NCBI RefSeq assembly: GCF_002285495.1 | Contig: NZ_CP016786.1 | Coordinates: 1,006,001-1,070,000 of the forward strand | DNA from: Clostridium isatidis | Lineage (GTDB): Bacteria > Bacillota > Clostridia > Clostridiales > Clostridiaceae | Direction: 5' to 3' | DNA: 64,000 bases | Shown: piece after piece, positions 26,451 through 35,352 of the stretch | Position numbering within the stretch: position 1 is the stretch's first letter | Layout of the letters: each line of letters starts with the position of its first letter | Translations under genes and position numbers: made by a program | Notes under the pieces: generated by a model | Told to the model about the DNA's origin: nothing | Databases searched by the model: none | Seen by the model: the letters and a program-made list of their open reading frames with translations, nothing else

Positions 26451-26943
26451 CTGTAACTTTAAAAGAATATTTTTTAAACAATTTTGACATTACAGGAACT
26501 CCTATAATAGATACCACTACAAATTCACCTAGGGCAACTTGTAAGATTGAAAGTGTTAAAGGTAAACTAAACATAAAGTTTAATTCCCAGCCAACTATAA
26601 TGCCGTTAAATATTGTAGGCCATAATGACGCTATAAATAAGCTCATTTTTCCATTTTTCATATATTTAGACGTAAAATATATAGATGAAACACTTAAAAA
26701 AGTAGCAAAAGTACCTAGTCCAACATCTATTGGACCTAATGGACTATTAAAGTTTGCTACAAAACAGCCTAAAGTTAAACCTAGTATATATAGAGGATCT
26801 GCAAATGATAGCAATACCAGTATTTCTGATAATCTAAATTGAATATTTCCATAAGCAATTGGTGATATTATTAATGTTATCGCTACATAAATTGCTGCAA
26901 CTAATGCAGTCTTAACTAATCTGCTTGTTAAATTATTTCTCAT
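26437..26943 (-). CDS. queT: QueT-family preQ1 transporter (ECF S component)
   Basis: 168-aa membrane protein with five or six helices. QueT landmarks are YGNIQFRLSEILVLLSFADP (about 31-50), LGCFVANFNSPLGPIDVGLGTFAT (about 58-82) and the C-terminal LQVALGEFVVVSIIG. It is the substrate-binding S subunit for queuosine precursors, using the shared energy-coupling EcfAAT module encoded elsewhere. The leader carries a preQ1-I riboswitch and a terminator, which supports the substrate. AAAGG precedes ATG 26943. Confidence 0.92.
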   Translation of the reverse strand: MRNNLTSRLVKTALVAAIYVAITLIISPIAYGNIQFRLSEILVLLSFADPLYILGLTLGCFVANFNSPLGPIDVGLGTFATFLSVSSIYFTSKYMKNGKMSLFIASLWPTIFNGIIVGWELNFMFSLPLTLSILQVALGEFVVVSIIGVPVMSKLFKKYSFKVTERAV

Positions 26944-26980
26944 ATGTTTTCAACCTTTCTATATAATAATTTCTATTAAA

Positions 26981-27006
26981 ATTAAAAGGCGTCTAAATAG
27001 ACACCT
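26981..27006 (-). terminator. Riboswitch-controlled terminator in the queT leader
   Basis: AGGTGTC / GACGCCT (one G-U pair), 6-nt loop, then TTTTAATTTT on the minus strand, 38 nt before the queT start codon. Presumed expression platform of the upstream aptamer. Confidence 0.75.
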
Positions 27007-27122
27007 CACAACTTTAGTAAATAGTATTAAAATTTATTCGCAAAAACAAAATAGAAAATTCATAATAAAATGAACCCTCTATGTTATAAACAAAATTCAA
27101 CGAAATTAATTTTGTACTATTA

Positions 27123-27162
27123 CCTAGTTTTGTTTATAGACAGGAGGTTTTCGAACTGTCTT
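27123..27162 (-). promoter_or_regulatory. preQ1-I riboswitch aptamer
   Basis: On the minus strand: P1 AGACAG / CTGTCT, loop TTCGAAAACCTC, and the A-rich tail ATAAACAAAACTAGG, whose 3' AGG can pair with CCT in the loop to form the pseudoknot. This matches the compact preQ1-I class, especially the Thermoanaerobacter type. Located upstream of queT with a terminator in between. Confidence 0.85.
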
Positions 27163-27203
27163 ATTAAATTACTATATAATTATAGTTTCTTTATATAATC
27201 TTG

Positions 27204-29300
27204 TCAATTATTATATATCAACTTATTGTTTAAAAAATCTACTAATTTATCATAAGTCCTTTCCTTATTAGTCCATAAATCTCTAGTCCAAATTCTGTAG
27301 AAATCTATATTATTATCTTCTAATTCTTTCTTAATATATAGATCATCAATAAAAATAAAATCATTATAATTAGTAACATCCCCATCAATAAGGATTGCAA
27401 TTTTATTTTTTAATTTAATATCATTAATTAAAATAGGTACCTTATATACTCCTATCTTGTAATTTCTTATATAGTTATAACCGAGCCCTGCTATATGCTT
27501 AGATAAGCTTTCTACAAATATTTCATGTCTATCTTTAGAATATTTCTTTATATAATCCCTTTCTAGTTCTTTTAAGTCATCATTTAATTTATGAATTTCT
27601 TCCTCTATCAAATCACTATAATTTATATATTTATCTTTCAACATTAATATTATTCTCTCTTTTAAATTTATATCTTTTATAAAATCGATATATTTACTAT
27701 TAAGTTTATTGTCAAAGATAATTATTTTTTCAAAATTAGACATATACTTTTGAAAATTATCTATTTTATATAGCGAATCCAAATCTGTCAATATACAAGG
27801 AAATAGTTTTTCATAAAGCTCTTCATTATCATAATCTATTTTTTCTTTAGTTAATTTAGATACTTGAAGTTTTTCTCTAATAATATTATTCCATACAAGG
27901 TTAAGAGAATTTCTCATTAATTCATCTTTTAATTTCAAATCATTTTCTATTTCCCCAATTAAATTTTCATATTTATTAGAAGTCTCTAAAAAATCTTTAT
28001 TCAATACTTCAGTATTTTCTATTTCAAAAAATAATTTTAAATAATCTATATTGTTTATTAAATCTTTTATCTCATCCTTATACTCTAAACTTGAATAACA
28101 ATAATCTAGAATATCTAATTCAATTTTTTCTAAACTATCTATATAATTTATTGTTTCTTTAATATTACAACTTATATTAATAATCTTAATATAAGCCTCT
28201 AATTTTTCCTTAATATCTTCTGAAAAAATATAGCTTTTAATTAAAGCATTATATTCTTCCTCTATTAATATCTCTTTTAAGAAAACTATTTCATTTAAAT
28301 AATAATTCAAATTATTTAAATTACCAATGTACTCATCTTTTATATCTTTTTCTATCTTTTTAAACTCTTCAACTCTTTTTTCATATTCAGTATCTTTAAA
28401 TTTTTTATAAATAAATTTAAAGATACTTTTCTTTTCTTTTTGTTTTATCATTCCAGAATTATATTTTATATTCACAATATTTGCTAATACCTCTACATCT
28501 TCTTCTTTCATGTTTTGATTTACAAAATAATTATCCAAAAAGTCTTTTGTATATTTTGAATTAATAAGTGGTATTTTAAGATTTTCTCTTTTATTTAATT
28601 CTTTTAACCTTAATAACGCTTCTTTATATACATAAAAATTTATTTCATTTTGTAATACTTTGAACATAGAATTATCTATATATCTTCTATATCTTAAATA
28701 TTTATCTATAATTTCAGAATTAATTATCCTTTCCTTTGCATTTTTTAATTCTTCATAACTATAATCCATAAAAGGTTTCTTAATCCTAAATATTTTATAG
28801 TAGTTATATAAATAATCATATTTACTAAGTTTTTTATAAGTAATATTATACTTTTCTATTAGTGATAAATTATTTTCATCTTTATTCCGAAGTAACTTTA
28901 TTAATTTTAAAATAATATCTATTTTTCTTTCGATTTTTCTAGATATAACGTCAACTTTACTTATGTAAGTTTTTCCTGTAAGCTCTGGCAAACTTAATAT
29001 TTGCTCCTTTAAATAATTTTTAAAATCAATATCTTCAGTAAGATTTATTACTTTTCCATTCAATAATTTAATTATTCTATTGTCTTTCAAAGTATTTAAA
29101 GAATCTTGGGAAACAATTAAAATCTTATTTTTATTGAAAATTAAATTTTGAACCAGTTTCTCAAAAATAATTAATAAATTTTCCTCTGAAATATTATCTA
29201 TTAGCAGAATTTTATCTTTATATTTATTTAATGCTAAATACGAAAGATAATCTAAATTATTCTTTATATTAAGATTATTAAGCTCCTGAGTAAAAGCCAT
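27204..29300 (-). CDS. Degenerate helicase-like protein with Vsr-like C-terminus
   Basis: 698 aa, Lys/Ile/Asn-rich, mostly helical and coiled. The N-terminus resembles the start of UvrD/AAA-type helicases (NNLDYLSYLALNKYKDKILLIDNIS...KILIVSQDSLNTL), but there is no Walker A GxxxxGKT. The C-terminus resembles the restriction-endonuclease-like domain that ends many SF1 helicase fusions: KIAILIDGDV near 640, then FYRIWTRDLWTN near 675. I infer a decayed or repurposed paralogue of that fusion; the reading frame is intact, so it is probably expressed. A hairpin separates the ribosome site from the ATG. Confidence 0.55.
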   Translation of the reverse strand: MAFTQELNNLNIKNNLDYLSYLALNKYKDKILLIDNISEENLLIIFEKLVQNLIFNKNKILIVSQDSLNTLKDNRIIKLLNGKVINLTEDIDFKNYLKEQILSLPELTGKTYISKVDVISRKIERKIDIILKLIKLLRNKDENNLSLIEKYNITYKKLSKYDYLYNYYKIFRIKKPFMDYSYEELKNAKERIINSEIIDKYLRYRRYIDNSMFKVLQNEINFYVYKEALLRLKELNKRENLKIPLINSKYTKDFLDNYFVNQNMKEEDVEVLANIVNIKYNSGMIKQKEKKSIFKFIYKKFKDTEYEKRVEEFKKIEKDIKDEYIGNLNNLNYYLNEIVFLKEILIEEEYNALIKSYIFSEDIKEKLEAYIKIINISCNIKETINYIDSLEKIELDILDYCYSSLEYKDEIKDLINNIDYLKLFFEIENTEVLNKDFLETSNKYENLIGEIENDLKLKDELMRNSLNLVWNNIIREKLQVSKLTKEKIDYDNEELYEKLFPCILTDLDSLYKIDNFQKYMSNFEKIIIFDNKLNSKYIDFIKDINLKERIILMLKDKYINYSDLIEEEIHKLNDDLKELERDYIKKYSKDRHEIFVESLSKHIAGLGYNYIRNYKIGVYKVPILINDIKLKNKIAILIDGDVTNYNDFIFIDDLYIKKELEDNNIDFYRIWTRDLWTNKERTYDKLVDFLNNKLIYNN

Positions 29301-29310
29301 AGTACTATGA

Positions 29311-29326
29311 GTTGCTAATACGCAAC
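29311..29326 (-). promoter_or_regulatory. Hairpin between ribosome site and start codon
   Basis: AAAGGAGGTT (29337-29328) lies about 28 nt before the ATG at 29300. GTTGC / GCAAC forms a 5-bp hairpin between them that would shorten the effective distance to roughly 12 nt. No in-frame start codon lies closer to the ribosome site. Confidence 0.5.
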
Positions 29327-29459
29327 AACCTCCTTTTTAATTACTAAAAGTATCGATACATTATATGCTTAAAATTATTAATTTATTATAAAAAAATTAA
29401 TTATATTAATTTAATTGTCAATAATATAGATATCATATATATCTAAAGGAGGTTGTCTT

Positions 29460-30440
29460 TTGAAATATATAAAAAAATGTATCAAATTACACATCCTAAC
29501 TATACTATTAACTACATTAATAATTTTAGTCTATTTAAAAGGAGCAATTTTAATTACTTTAGATATTATTTACCAGACCAAAGTTTCTAATAAAAGTATT
29601 GCAACAATTTACGAATTAAATGATTATTATCCTTCAACTAATATGGATATAAATAAATTAAAATACAAGGAAAGTAATTCTGATAATGTTTATATAGATA
29701 TCTATAAATCAAAGAAACAAAACTCTCCTTCCCCTGTAGTTATATATGTTCATGGTGGAAGTTGGATCTTTGGTAATAATGGTATCCCCATAGGAATGGA
29801 GCCTGTAATAGAAGCTTTTAATAAAAAAGGCTTTACAATAATCAGTCTTTCATATGAATTATTAAGAGAAGATATACCTATCTCTAAACCAATATCTGAT
29901 GTAAAAGATGCTATAAGGTGGGTATATAAGAATAAAGAAGAATACAATTTTGATACAGATGAGATCGGACTTATTGGTGTATCCTCTGGAGCACATTTAT
30001 CACTTTTAGCTGCTTATTCAGATGATAAAGAATTTATAGACGATAGAAGACTTGCCGAATATCCTTCTAAGGTTAAATATGTAATAGATGTTTTTGGTCC
30101 TACTGAATTATCAACTTTAGATTTCTCAATTATAGATGAAGATATTAGAGACGATATAACGGCCTTAAAAAACATAGATATTATAAAAAATATTTATAGT
30201 CCAATATACTATGTTGATGAAAATTCCCCAAGCACTTTAATAATACATAGTAAAGAGGATGAAATAGTACCATATGAAAATGCTTTATCTTTATATCAGC
30301 GTTTAAAAAATAAAAATATTGATACAAAATTACTAACTTTGAAATCAGGAAGTCATAATTTTGAAGGTTATGAGCCTAAGGAAGTTTTTTATTTAATTTA
30401 TGAAATATTTAAATTTTTAACATATAACACAAGACTGTAA
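29460..30440 (+). CDS. Membrane-anchored alpha/beta hydrolase (esterase/lipase family)
   Basis: 326 aa. One N-terminal TM helix (about 9-34) anchors a hormone-sensitive-lipase-like hydrolase: oxyanion motif HGGSW near 98, nucleophile Ser175 in GVSSG, Asp in HSKEDEIVP near 267, and His in SGSHNF near 302. The substrate is unknown. Starts with TTG at 29460, 7 nt after AAAGGAGG. Divergent from the degenerate-helicase gene, with which it shares an AT-rich 160-bp intergenic region. Confidence 0.85.
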   Translation: MKYIKKCIKLHILTILLTTLIILVYLKGAILITLDIIYQTKVSNKSIATIYELNDYYPSTNMDINKLKYKESNSDNVYIDIYKSKKQNSPSPVVIYVHGGSWIFGNNGIPIGMEPVIEAFNKKGFTIISLSYELLREDIPISKPISDVKDAIRWVYKNKEEYNFDTDEIGLIGVSSGAHLSLLAAYSDDKEFIDDRRLAEYPSKVKYVIDVFGPTELSTLDFSIIDEDIRDDITALKNIDIIKNIYSPIYYVDENSPSTLIIHSKEDEIVPYENALSLYQRLKNKNIDTKLLTLKSGSHNFEGYEPKEVFYLIYEIFKFLTYNTRL

Positions 30441-30476
30441 AGAAAGCTGCACACAATTTACAGTGTGCAGCTTTCT
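30441..30476. terminator. Bidirectional terminator
   Basis: Perfect 14-bp stem AGAAAGCTGCACAC / GTGTGCAGCTTTCT with an 8-nt loop between convergent genes. Confidence 0.88.
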
Positions 30477-30478
30477 TT

Positions 30479-30928
30479 CTAATTAGCCTCTTTTTCTAGT
30501 TCAAAGATTCTTTGTCTTTCCTCTAAAGTTAAATCAACTGAACTTTCTCTCTTTTTTATTAGTTTTTCTAATTCAGCATATTTTTCATCACCAAGTTTTT
30601 TTCTAATTACTTCTGCTTTCATATTCTTTAATTCATTTTTTTCCTTTCCTGATAAAATTCCCCCACTTTGTACTTTCTTTCTAAACTCGTTTATTCTTGC
30701 TTTCTGCGATTGATTTAAAAAACCTTCATTTTCAGGAGTCCAAAAGTTATCAAATTTTTCTTCATCTAAATTAAAATTGTAGTTATTAAAAACTCTCAGT
30801 GCATTTGACTTAGTTTCTATTTTATCGGAAGCTTGTACACTTTTCGCCTGAGTTTCCAATGAATTAAAAACTACAATATTAAATATAGATGCGAATAGTA
30901 CTATTGATTTTAAAAAATAAAATTTCAT
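30479..30928 (-). CDS. Secreted charged helical protein, 149 aa
   Basis: Signal peptide MKFYFLKSIVLFASIFNIVVF with likely cleavage near ETQAKS. The mature part is Lys/Glu-rich and helical (about 85-149), likely a coiled coil; no Cys lipobox and no known domain. GGGAGGT before the ATG supports the start. Function unknown. Confidence 0.7.
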   Translation of the reverse strand: MKFYFLKSIVLFASIFNIVVFNSLETQAKSVQASDKIETKSNALRVFNNYNFNLDEEKFDNFWTPENEGFLNQSQKARINEFRKKVQSGGILSGKEKNELKNMKAEVIRKKLGDEKYAELEKLIKKRESSVDLTLEERQRIFELEKEAN

Positions 30929-31150
30929 CTTTTGTACCTCCCTTATATTTTATTTTTCATTATTAGTATGTTACAAATTAAAATTTTTAATTGTTGAAAT
31001 ATATTGTAGAATAGTTTAAATTTATTTTGGGTATAATACCATTAATAGTTGTCTAATTAAAGCCTCGATTATAACAAAAAATTTAATTTTTCTCATTAAT
31101 ATATCACAGCAAAATATGTAATTAAAAGAAATAAATTTATTATTATAAAA

Positions 31151-31191
31151 AAATTAAGTTATAAGATATTAATATACTTACAACTTAATTT
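31151..31191 (-). terminator. Terminator of the Lrp-aminotransferase operon
   Basis: AAATTAAGTT / AACTTAATTT extended by TAAG / CTTA, followed by a T run on the minus strand. Confidence 0.8.
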
Positions 31192-31209
31192 TTACATTAA
31201 ATAAAAAAT

Positions 31210-32376
31210 TTACATATATTTTCTTACAAATCTACTGATTCTTTTTACAGCTTCCAATAAATCCTCCATAGAAGAAGCATAGCAGGCTCTTATATAACCT
31301 TCTCCACACTCACCAAAAGCACTTCCAGGAACTGCTAGCACTTTTTCTTCAACTAATAATTTTTCACAAAATTCGTCTGAACTTAATCCAGTAGCCTTTA
31401 TTGAAGGGAAAACATATAATGCCCCTAAAGGTTCAAAACATTCAAGTCCCATACTTCTAAAACCATCAACTAAGACTCTTCGTCTTCTATTATATTCTTT
31501 ATTCATTTCTCTAACACTATCATCACCATTTTTTAAAGCCTCTATTGCTGCAAATTGTGCTGTAGTTGGAGAACACATTATAGCATATTGATGAATCTTC
31601 TTTAGTGCATCTATTAAAATGCTATTACCGCAAACATAGCCAAGCCTCCAGCCTGTCATTGCATAAGCTTTAGAAAATCCGTTAATAACTAAAGTTTTAT
31701 CTTTAACTTCCTCAAAGCTAGCTATTGATACGTGCTGTTTCTCATATGTAAGCTCTGCATATATCTCATCCGAAAGGATAATTATGTCCTTATCTTTTAA
31801 AACATCAACTATCTCTTTTAATTCTTCTCTTGTCATTATAGCACCAGTAGGATTGTTCGGAAAAGGAATTACTATAACTTTTGTCCTTTCAGTAATTGCT
31901 TCTTCTAATAATTCTTTTGTTAATTTAAACTCATCTTCTTTTCTTAAATTTATAGTTACTGGTTTAGCACCACAAAATGTTGTACATCCTTTATATGCAA
32001 CAAAACTAGGTTCAGGAATTATTACTTCATCACCTGGCCCACATAAGGCTCTTAAAGCAAGATCAATCCCCTCACTTCCTCCTACAGTAACTAATATTTC
32101 GTCCTTTGGATTATAATTTAAGTTAAATCTTCTATTTAAATATTTTGAAATTTCATTTCTAAGTTCAATAAATCCAGCATTTGAGGAATAGTGAGTATGT
32201 CCTTTTTCTAAAGAATATATCCCAGCTTCAATAACATTCCAAGGAGTTACAAAATCAGGCTCTCCAACCCCTAAAGATATTACATCTTCCATTTCATTGA
32301 TTAAATCAAAATATTTTCTAATACCAGAAGGAGGCATATCTCTAACATTCTTTAAGATCATCTTTTCTAAATTCAT
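31210..32376 (-). CDS. Class I/II PLP aminotransferase
   Basis: 388-aa fold-type I aminotransferase of the PatA/AraT-like branch. GVGEPDFVTP near 37, PNNPTGA near 175 (binding Asn), SDEIYAEL near 203 (PLP-binding Asp/Tyr), SKAYAMTGWRLGY near 235 (Schiff-base Lys), and the carboxylate-binding Arg near the C-terminus in EGYIRACYA. It overlaps the upstream regulator by an ATGA junction, so translation is coupled. The T-box leader with an Ala-like specifier suggests a role in alanine supply, though the substrate cannot be read from the protein. Confidence 0.9.
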   Translation of the reverse strand: MNLEKMILKNVRDMPPSGIRKYFDLINEMEDVISLGVGEPDFVTPWNVIEAGIYSLEKGHTHYSSNAGFIELRNEISKYLNRRFNLNYNPKDEILVTVGGSEGIDLALRALCGPGDEVIIPEPSFVAYKGCTTFCGAKPVTINLRKEDEFKLTKELLEEAITERTKVIVIPFPNNPTGAIMTREELKEIVDVLKDKDIIILSDEIYAELTYEKQHVSIASFEEVKDKTLVINGFSKAYAMTGWRLGYVCGNSILIDALKKIHQYAIMCSPTTAQFAAIEALKNGDDSVREMNKEYNRRRRVLVDGFRSMGLECFEPLGALYVFPSIKATGLSSDEFCEKLLVEEKVLAVPGSAFGECGEGYIRACYASSMEDLLEAVKRISRFVRKYM

Positions 32377-32855
32377 ATAAATAATACCTCCCTATCTTCT
32401 TTTTTATTTTCTTTAAATATTGTTCCATTATCTTTATATTTCTTTAATACAAAATGAGTTGCAGTACCTGTTACAAATTCTTGAACAGCTAGTTTTTCAG
32501 ATACAAATAATGCAACTTCCTTCATTGTTTTACCTTCAACAATAACGGTTAAATCAAAACCGCCAGAAGACATTAAGTAACAAGCTTTTACCTGCTTAAA
32601 TTTATATATTCTTTCAGCCACCTTATCAAAGCCTACTCCTCTTTGAGGTGTAATTTTTACTTCTATTAATGCTGTTACAGTTTCCTTTCCTGTATTTTCC
32701 CAATTTATTAAAGCTGTATAACCAGCAATTATATTATTTTCTTTGAAGTATTGTATTGCTTTCTCAACTTCTTCAACAGTTTTTCCAGTCATTTGTGCTA
32801 TTTCTTCATTACTATACCTACAGTTTTTTTCTAAGATTTCTAATATTTCTTCCAT
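32373..32855 (-). CDS. Lrp/AsnC-family transcriptional regulator
   Basis: 160 aa. An N-terminal winged HTH (YSNEEIAQMTGKTVEEVEKAIQYFKENNII) is followed by a RAM/AsnC ligand-binding domain with VTALIEVKITP and YLMSSGGFDLTVIVEG. Lrp family members sense amino acids and often regulate a linked aminotransferase or transporter. First gene of a two-gene operon and preceded by a T-box leader, giving two layers of amino-acid control. Confidence 0.9.
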   Translation of the reverse strand: MEEILEILEKNCRYSNEEIAQMTGKTVEEVEKAIQYFKENNIIAGYTALINWENTGKETVTALIEVKITPQRGVGFDKVAERIYKFKQVKACYLMSSGGFDLTVIVEGKTMKEVALFVSEKLAVQEFVTGTATHFVLKKYKDNGTIFKENKKEDREVLFI

Positions 32856-32879
32856 AACAAACCTCCATATAAAAAATAA

Positions 32880-33140
32880 ATCTCCATCCTAAACAAGGGA
32901 CGAAGATAAAATTCCGCGGTACCACCCTAATAAGTAATTATTGATTACTCACTCAGTTTGAATATACATTCAAGTCTCTATAACGTGAGAAGCACGTCAA
33001 TACCTAATTAAGAATAAATATTCTTATTTTTCAGTATGAAATTCAAAGGCTGCTTCCTTTAATCTAACATGCCGAAATTCCACCAACCTTCAGCTCTCTA
33101 TTATGATCAATTAAAGTACTCTTCCTTATCGCTATCTTTA
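32880..33140 (-). promoter_or_regulatory. T-box leader, probable tRNA-Ala specifier
   Basis: The minus strand has the hallmark T-box sequence AGGGTGGTACCGCGG at 32928-32914, whose bulge pairs with uncharged tRNA NCCA. Stem I starts near 33137 (GATAAGGAAGAGTA), with CTTTAAT / ATTAAAG as the helix above the specifier loop and GAAGCAG on its 3' side, giving GCA (Ala) as the likely specifier; AGC (Ser) is the alternative. The terminator ATCTTCGTCC / GGATGGAGAT with a T-rich tail lies at 32907-32880. Controls the Lrp-like regulator and aminotransferase. Confidence 0.92.
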
Positions 33141-33158
33141 TTATATTTCTTTTTTTAT

Positions 33159-33187
33159 ATTATAATAACAAAATCAACATATTTCAA
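33159..33187 (-). promoter_or_regulatory. Promoter of the T-box transcript
   Basis: TTGAAA (33187-33182), 17-bp spacer, TATAAT (33164-33159) on the minus strand, about 20 nt before stem I. Confidence 0.75.
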
Positions 33188-33322
33188 TAGTGATTTTTAT
33201 AATTTTATGAATATTATTATTAATTTTTCAAGAAATCAAAGATTATAATATAAATATTATATTTCTTATTATATTTAACAGTAAAATCGAATAATACAAA
33301 ATTACTGTTAATTTTTAATTAA

Positions 33323-33351
33323 TTGACATTATACATCAAATTATCTATAAT
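33323..33351 (+). promoter_or_regulatory. Consensus sigma-A promoter of the chemoreceptor gene
   Basis: TTGACA, 17 bp, TATAAT exactly. An inverted repeat TAACAGTAA / TTACTGTTA (about 33279-33310) sits just upstream. The promoter is vegetative, not of the motility sigma-factor type. Confidence 0.8.
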
Positions 33352-33462
33352 TAATTAATCACAATATTTAATTTATTATTAATATTAAATATTATTTAAT
33401 TAAAAAATTTTATAAAACTTTATATTTTTTAATAAATTTTGGAAAATTAAGGGATGGTTAAA

Positions 33463-35235
33463 ATGAGAAAATTAAGTCACCGAATTATAACTATGACAGC
33501 AATTATATGTTTAGTTTTAGCTACTAGTCTGACTACAATATCAATATATAACAATGTAGAAAATAATAATAATTACATTGAGCAGCTTGATAATAATTTA
33601 AGGGAGGCTTTCGACAGGGAAGCAAAATGGCAGGTGGAAAACGTTGTAACCATGCTTAATGAACTATATAATAAAAGTCAAAAAGGTGAAATATCCTTTG
33701 AAGAAGCTAAAAAATTAGGGGCTGATTTAGTAAGAGAAATGAGATATGGTGAAGAAGGATATTTTTGGGTAGATACACCTGATGGGACTAATATTGTTCT
33801 GCTTGGTAATGAAACTGAAGGTACTAATAGGTATAACTCTAAAGATGCAAATGGAAAACTGCTTATACAAGAAATAATAAAAAACGGTATGCAAGAAGGT
33901 GGCGGCTATACTGATTATTATTTCCCTAAAAGCGGAGGTTCTGAACCGTTACCAAAAAGAAGTTATAGCATACATTTCAAACCTTTTGATTGGGTAATTG
34001 GTACTGGTAATTATATAGATGATATAGATGCAGCAATTGGAGTTCAAAAAGAAATTATACATAAAGAGTTAATGTCTACTATTATTCTATCAATTACTAT
34101 ATCAATAATAGCATTTATTATATCAATATTAATAGCAATTATAATTAGTTTTAAAATAAGTAAGCCTTTAATTTCTCTTGCAGCTTTATTCAAAAAAGCT
34201 TCTGAGGGAGACTTAACGGTAAGAAGCATGCATCAAAGCAAAGATGAAATTGGACAACTATCTAATAGCTTCAATAATATGATGGAAAATACTATGTCTG
34301 TTATATGGGTCACTAAAGATCTTAGTACAAAAGTTTCTGAAGCCTCTAATAACATAATGAATTCATCAAATGAAGTAAGTCATGCTTCAGAGCAAATTTC
34401 AATGGCCGTAGGACAATTGGCTGAAGGAACAACAGAACAAGCAACTTCTTCTGAAGAAGCAAATACTCAACTTAGTGAGATACTAGATGGTCTTAATAAA
34501 ATCAATAATGATATGGAGAATTCAAATTCTTTAACCAAAAAGGCTTTAACAACTGTTCATAAAGGTGAAAAAATAGTACAAACTCATGAAGATAAAACAA
34601 GGATAACTAAGGAAATGTCTGATAATGTACGCGAAGCCATGACTGCTTTATCTGAAAAATCTACAACCATAGGGCAAATTGTAGAGGTAATTAATAGTAT
34701 TTCTGAGCAAACAAATTTATTAGCTTTGAATGCAGCAATAGAAGCAGCTAGAGCCGGCGAAGCTGGTAAAGGCTTCTCAGTAGTTGCTGAAGAAATTAGA
34801 AAACTTGCAGAACAATCTAGTACTTCTGCTAAAGAAATCGGCAAAATTATAAATGAAGTTAAAGAAAGTGTAGACAATTCTGTAAATGAAATAAATAATA
34901 CTACTAAAGCAATATATGAACAAGAACAAGCCTTACAAGATACTATTAATGCTTTTAATGAAATTTCTCAATCTGTTGATCTAGTTACAGAAAATATAAA
35001 AGCAGTTGCAGAAGCTTCTAAATCTCTAAGTATAAGAGCCGAAGAGGTTGCTGAGGCAACAACTAATATTGTTAGCATAACAGAAGAAACCGCAGCTAGC
35101 ACCGAAGAAGTATCTGCTTCTACTGAAGAGCAAACTATAGTTACAAAAAATATCGCTGAAGAAGCTAAGATATTGTCAAAACTTGCAAATAAGCTTAAAG
35201 CAGATATAAGTCATTTTATTGTAGACAATAAATAG
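33463..35235 (+). CDS. Methyl-accepting chemotaxis protein with Cache sensor
   Basis: 590 aa. TM1 about 10-30; an extracytoplasmic single-Cache domain (about 35-185) with the characteristic [21 protein letters not shown] and [12 protein letters not shown] segments; TM2 about 192-215; HAMP; then a long signalling coil with the hairpin tip [38 protein letters not shown]. Cache domains of this subtype often bind small organic acids; the ligand is not predictable. ATG 33463 fits AAGGGA better than ATG 33454. Monocistronic. Confidence 0.93.
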   Translation: MRKLSHRIITMTAIICLVLATSLTTISIYNNVENNNNYIEQLDNNLREAFDREAKWQVENVVTMLNELYNKSQKGEISFEEAKKLGADLVREMRYGEEGYFWVDTPDGTNIVLLGNETEGTNRYNSKDANGKLLIQEIIKNGMQEGGGYTDYYFPKSGGSEPLPKRSYSIHFKPFDWVIGTGNYIDDIDAAIGVQKEIIHKELMSTIILSITISIIAFIISILIAIIISFKISKPLISLAALFKKASEGDLTVRSMHQSKDEIGQLSNSFNNMMENTMSVIWVTKDLSTKVSEASNNIMNSSNEVSHASEQISMAVGQLAEGTTEQATSSEEANTQLSEILDGLNKINNDMENSNSLTKKALTTVHKGEKIVQTHEDKTRITKEMSDNVREAMTALSEKSTTIGQIVEVINSISEQTNLLALNAAIEAARAGEAGKGFSVVAEEIRKLAEQSSTSAKEIGKIINEVKESVDNSVNEINNTTKAIYEQEQALQDTINAFNEISQSVDLVTENIKAVAEASKSLSIRAEEVAEATTNIVSITEETAASTEEVSASTEEQTIVTKNIAEEAKILSKLANKLKADISHFIVDNK

Positions 35236-35250
35236 TAAATTAATAATATT

Positions 35251-35280
35251 ACCACCCTAAATAGGGTGGTTTTCTTCTTT
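35251..35280 (+). terminator. Terminator of the plus-strand chemoreceptor gene
   Basis: ACCACCCTA / TAGGGTGGT with a short loop, followed by a T-rich tract. Confidence 0.85.
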
Positions 35281-35294
35281 TTTATATAAAATAT

Positions 35295-35329
35295 AAAGGA
35301 TATAAGCAATTTAAATACTTATATCCTTT
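35295..35329 (-). terminator. Terminator of the minus-strand chemoreceptor gene
   Basis: AAAGGATATAAG / CTTATATCCTTT, 12 bp, in the short space between the two convergent chemoreceptor genes. Confidence 0.75.
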
Positions 35330-35352
35330 TAAAATTCAAAAAATTTAATAAC

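Noticed and set aside
33190..33322. Riboswitch upstream of the plus-strand chemoreceptor
   Set aside because: Only an AT-rich region with one inverted repeat upstream of a consensus promoter; no aptamer-like conserved core.
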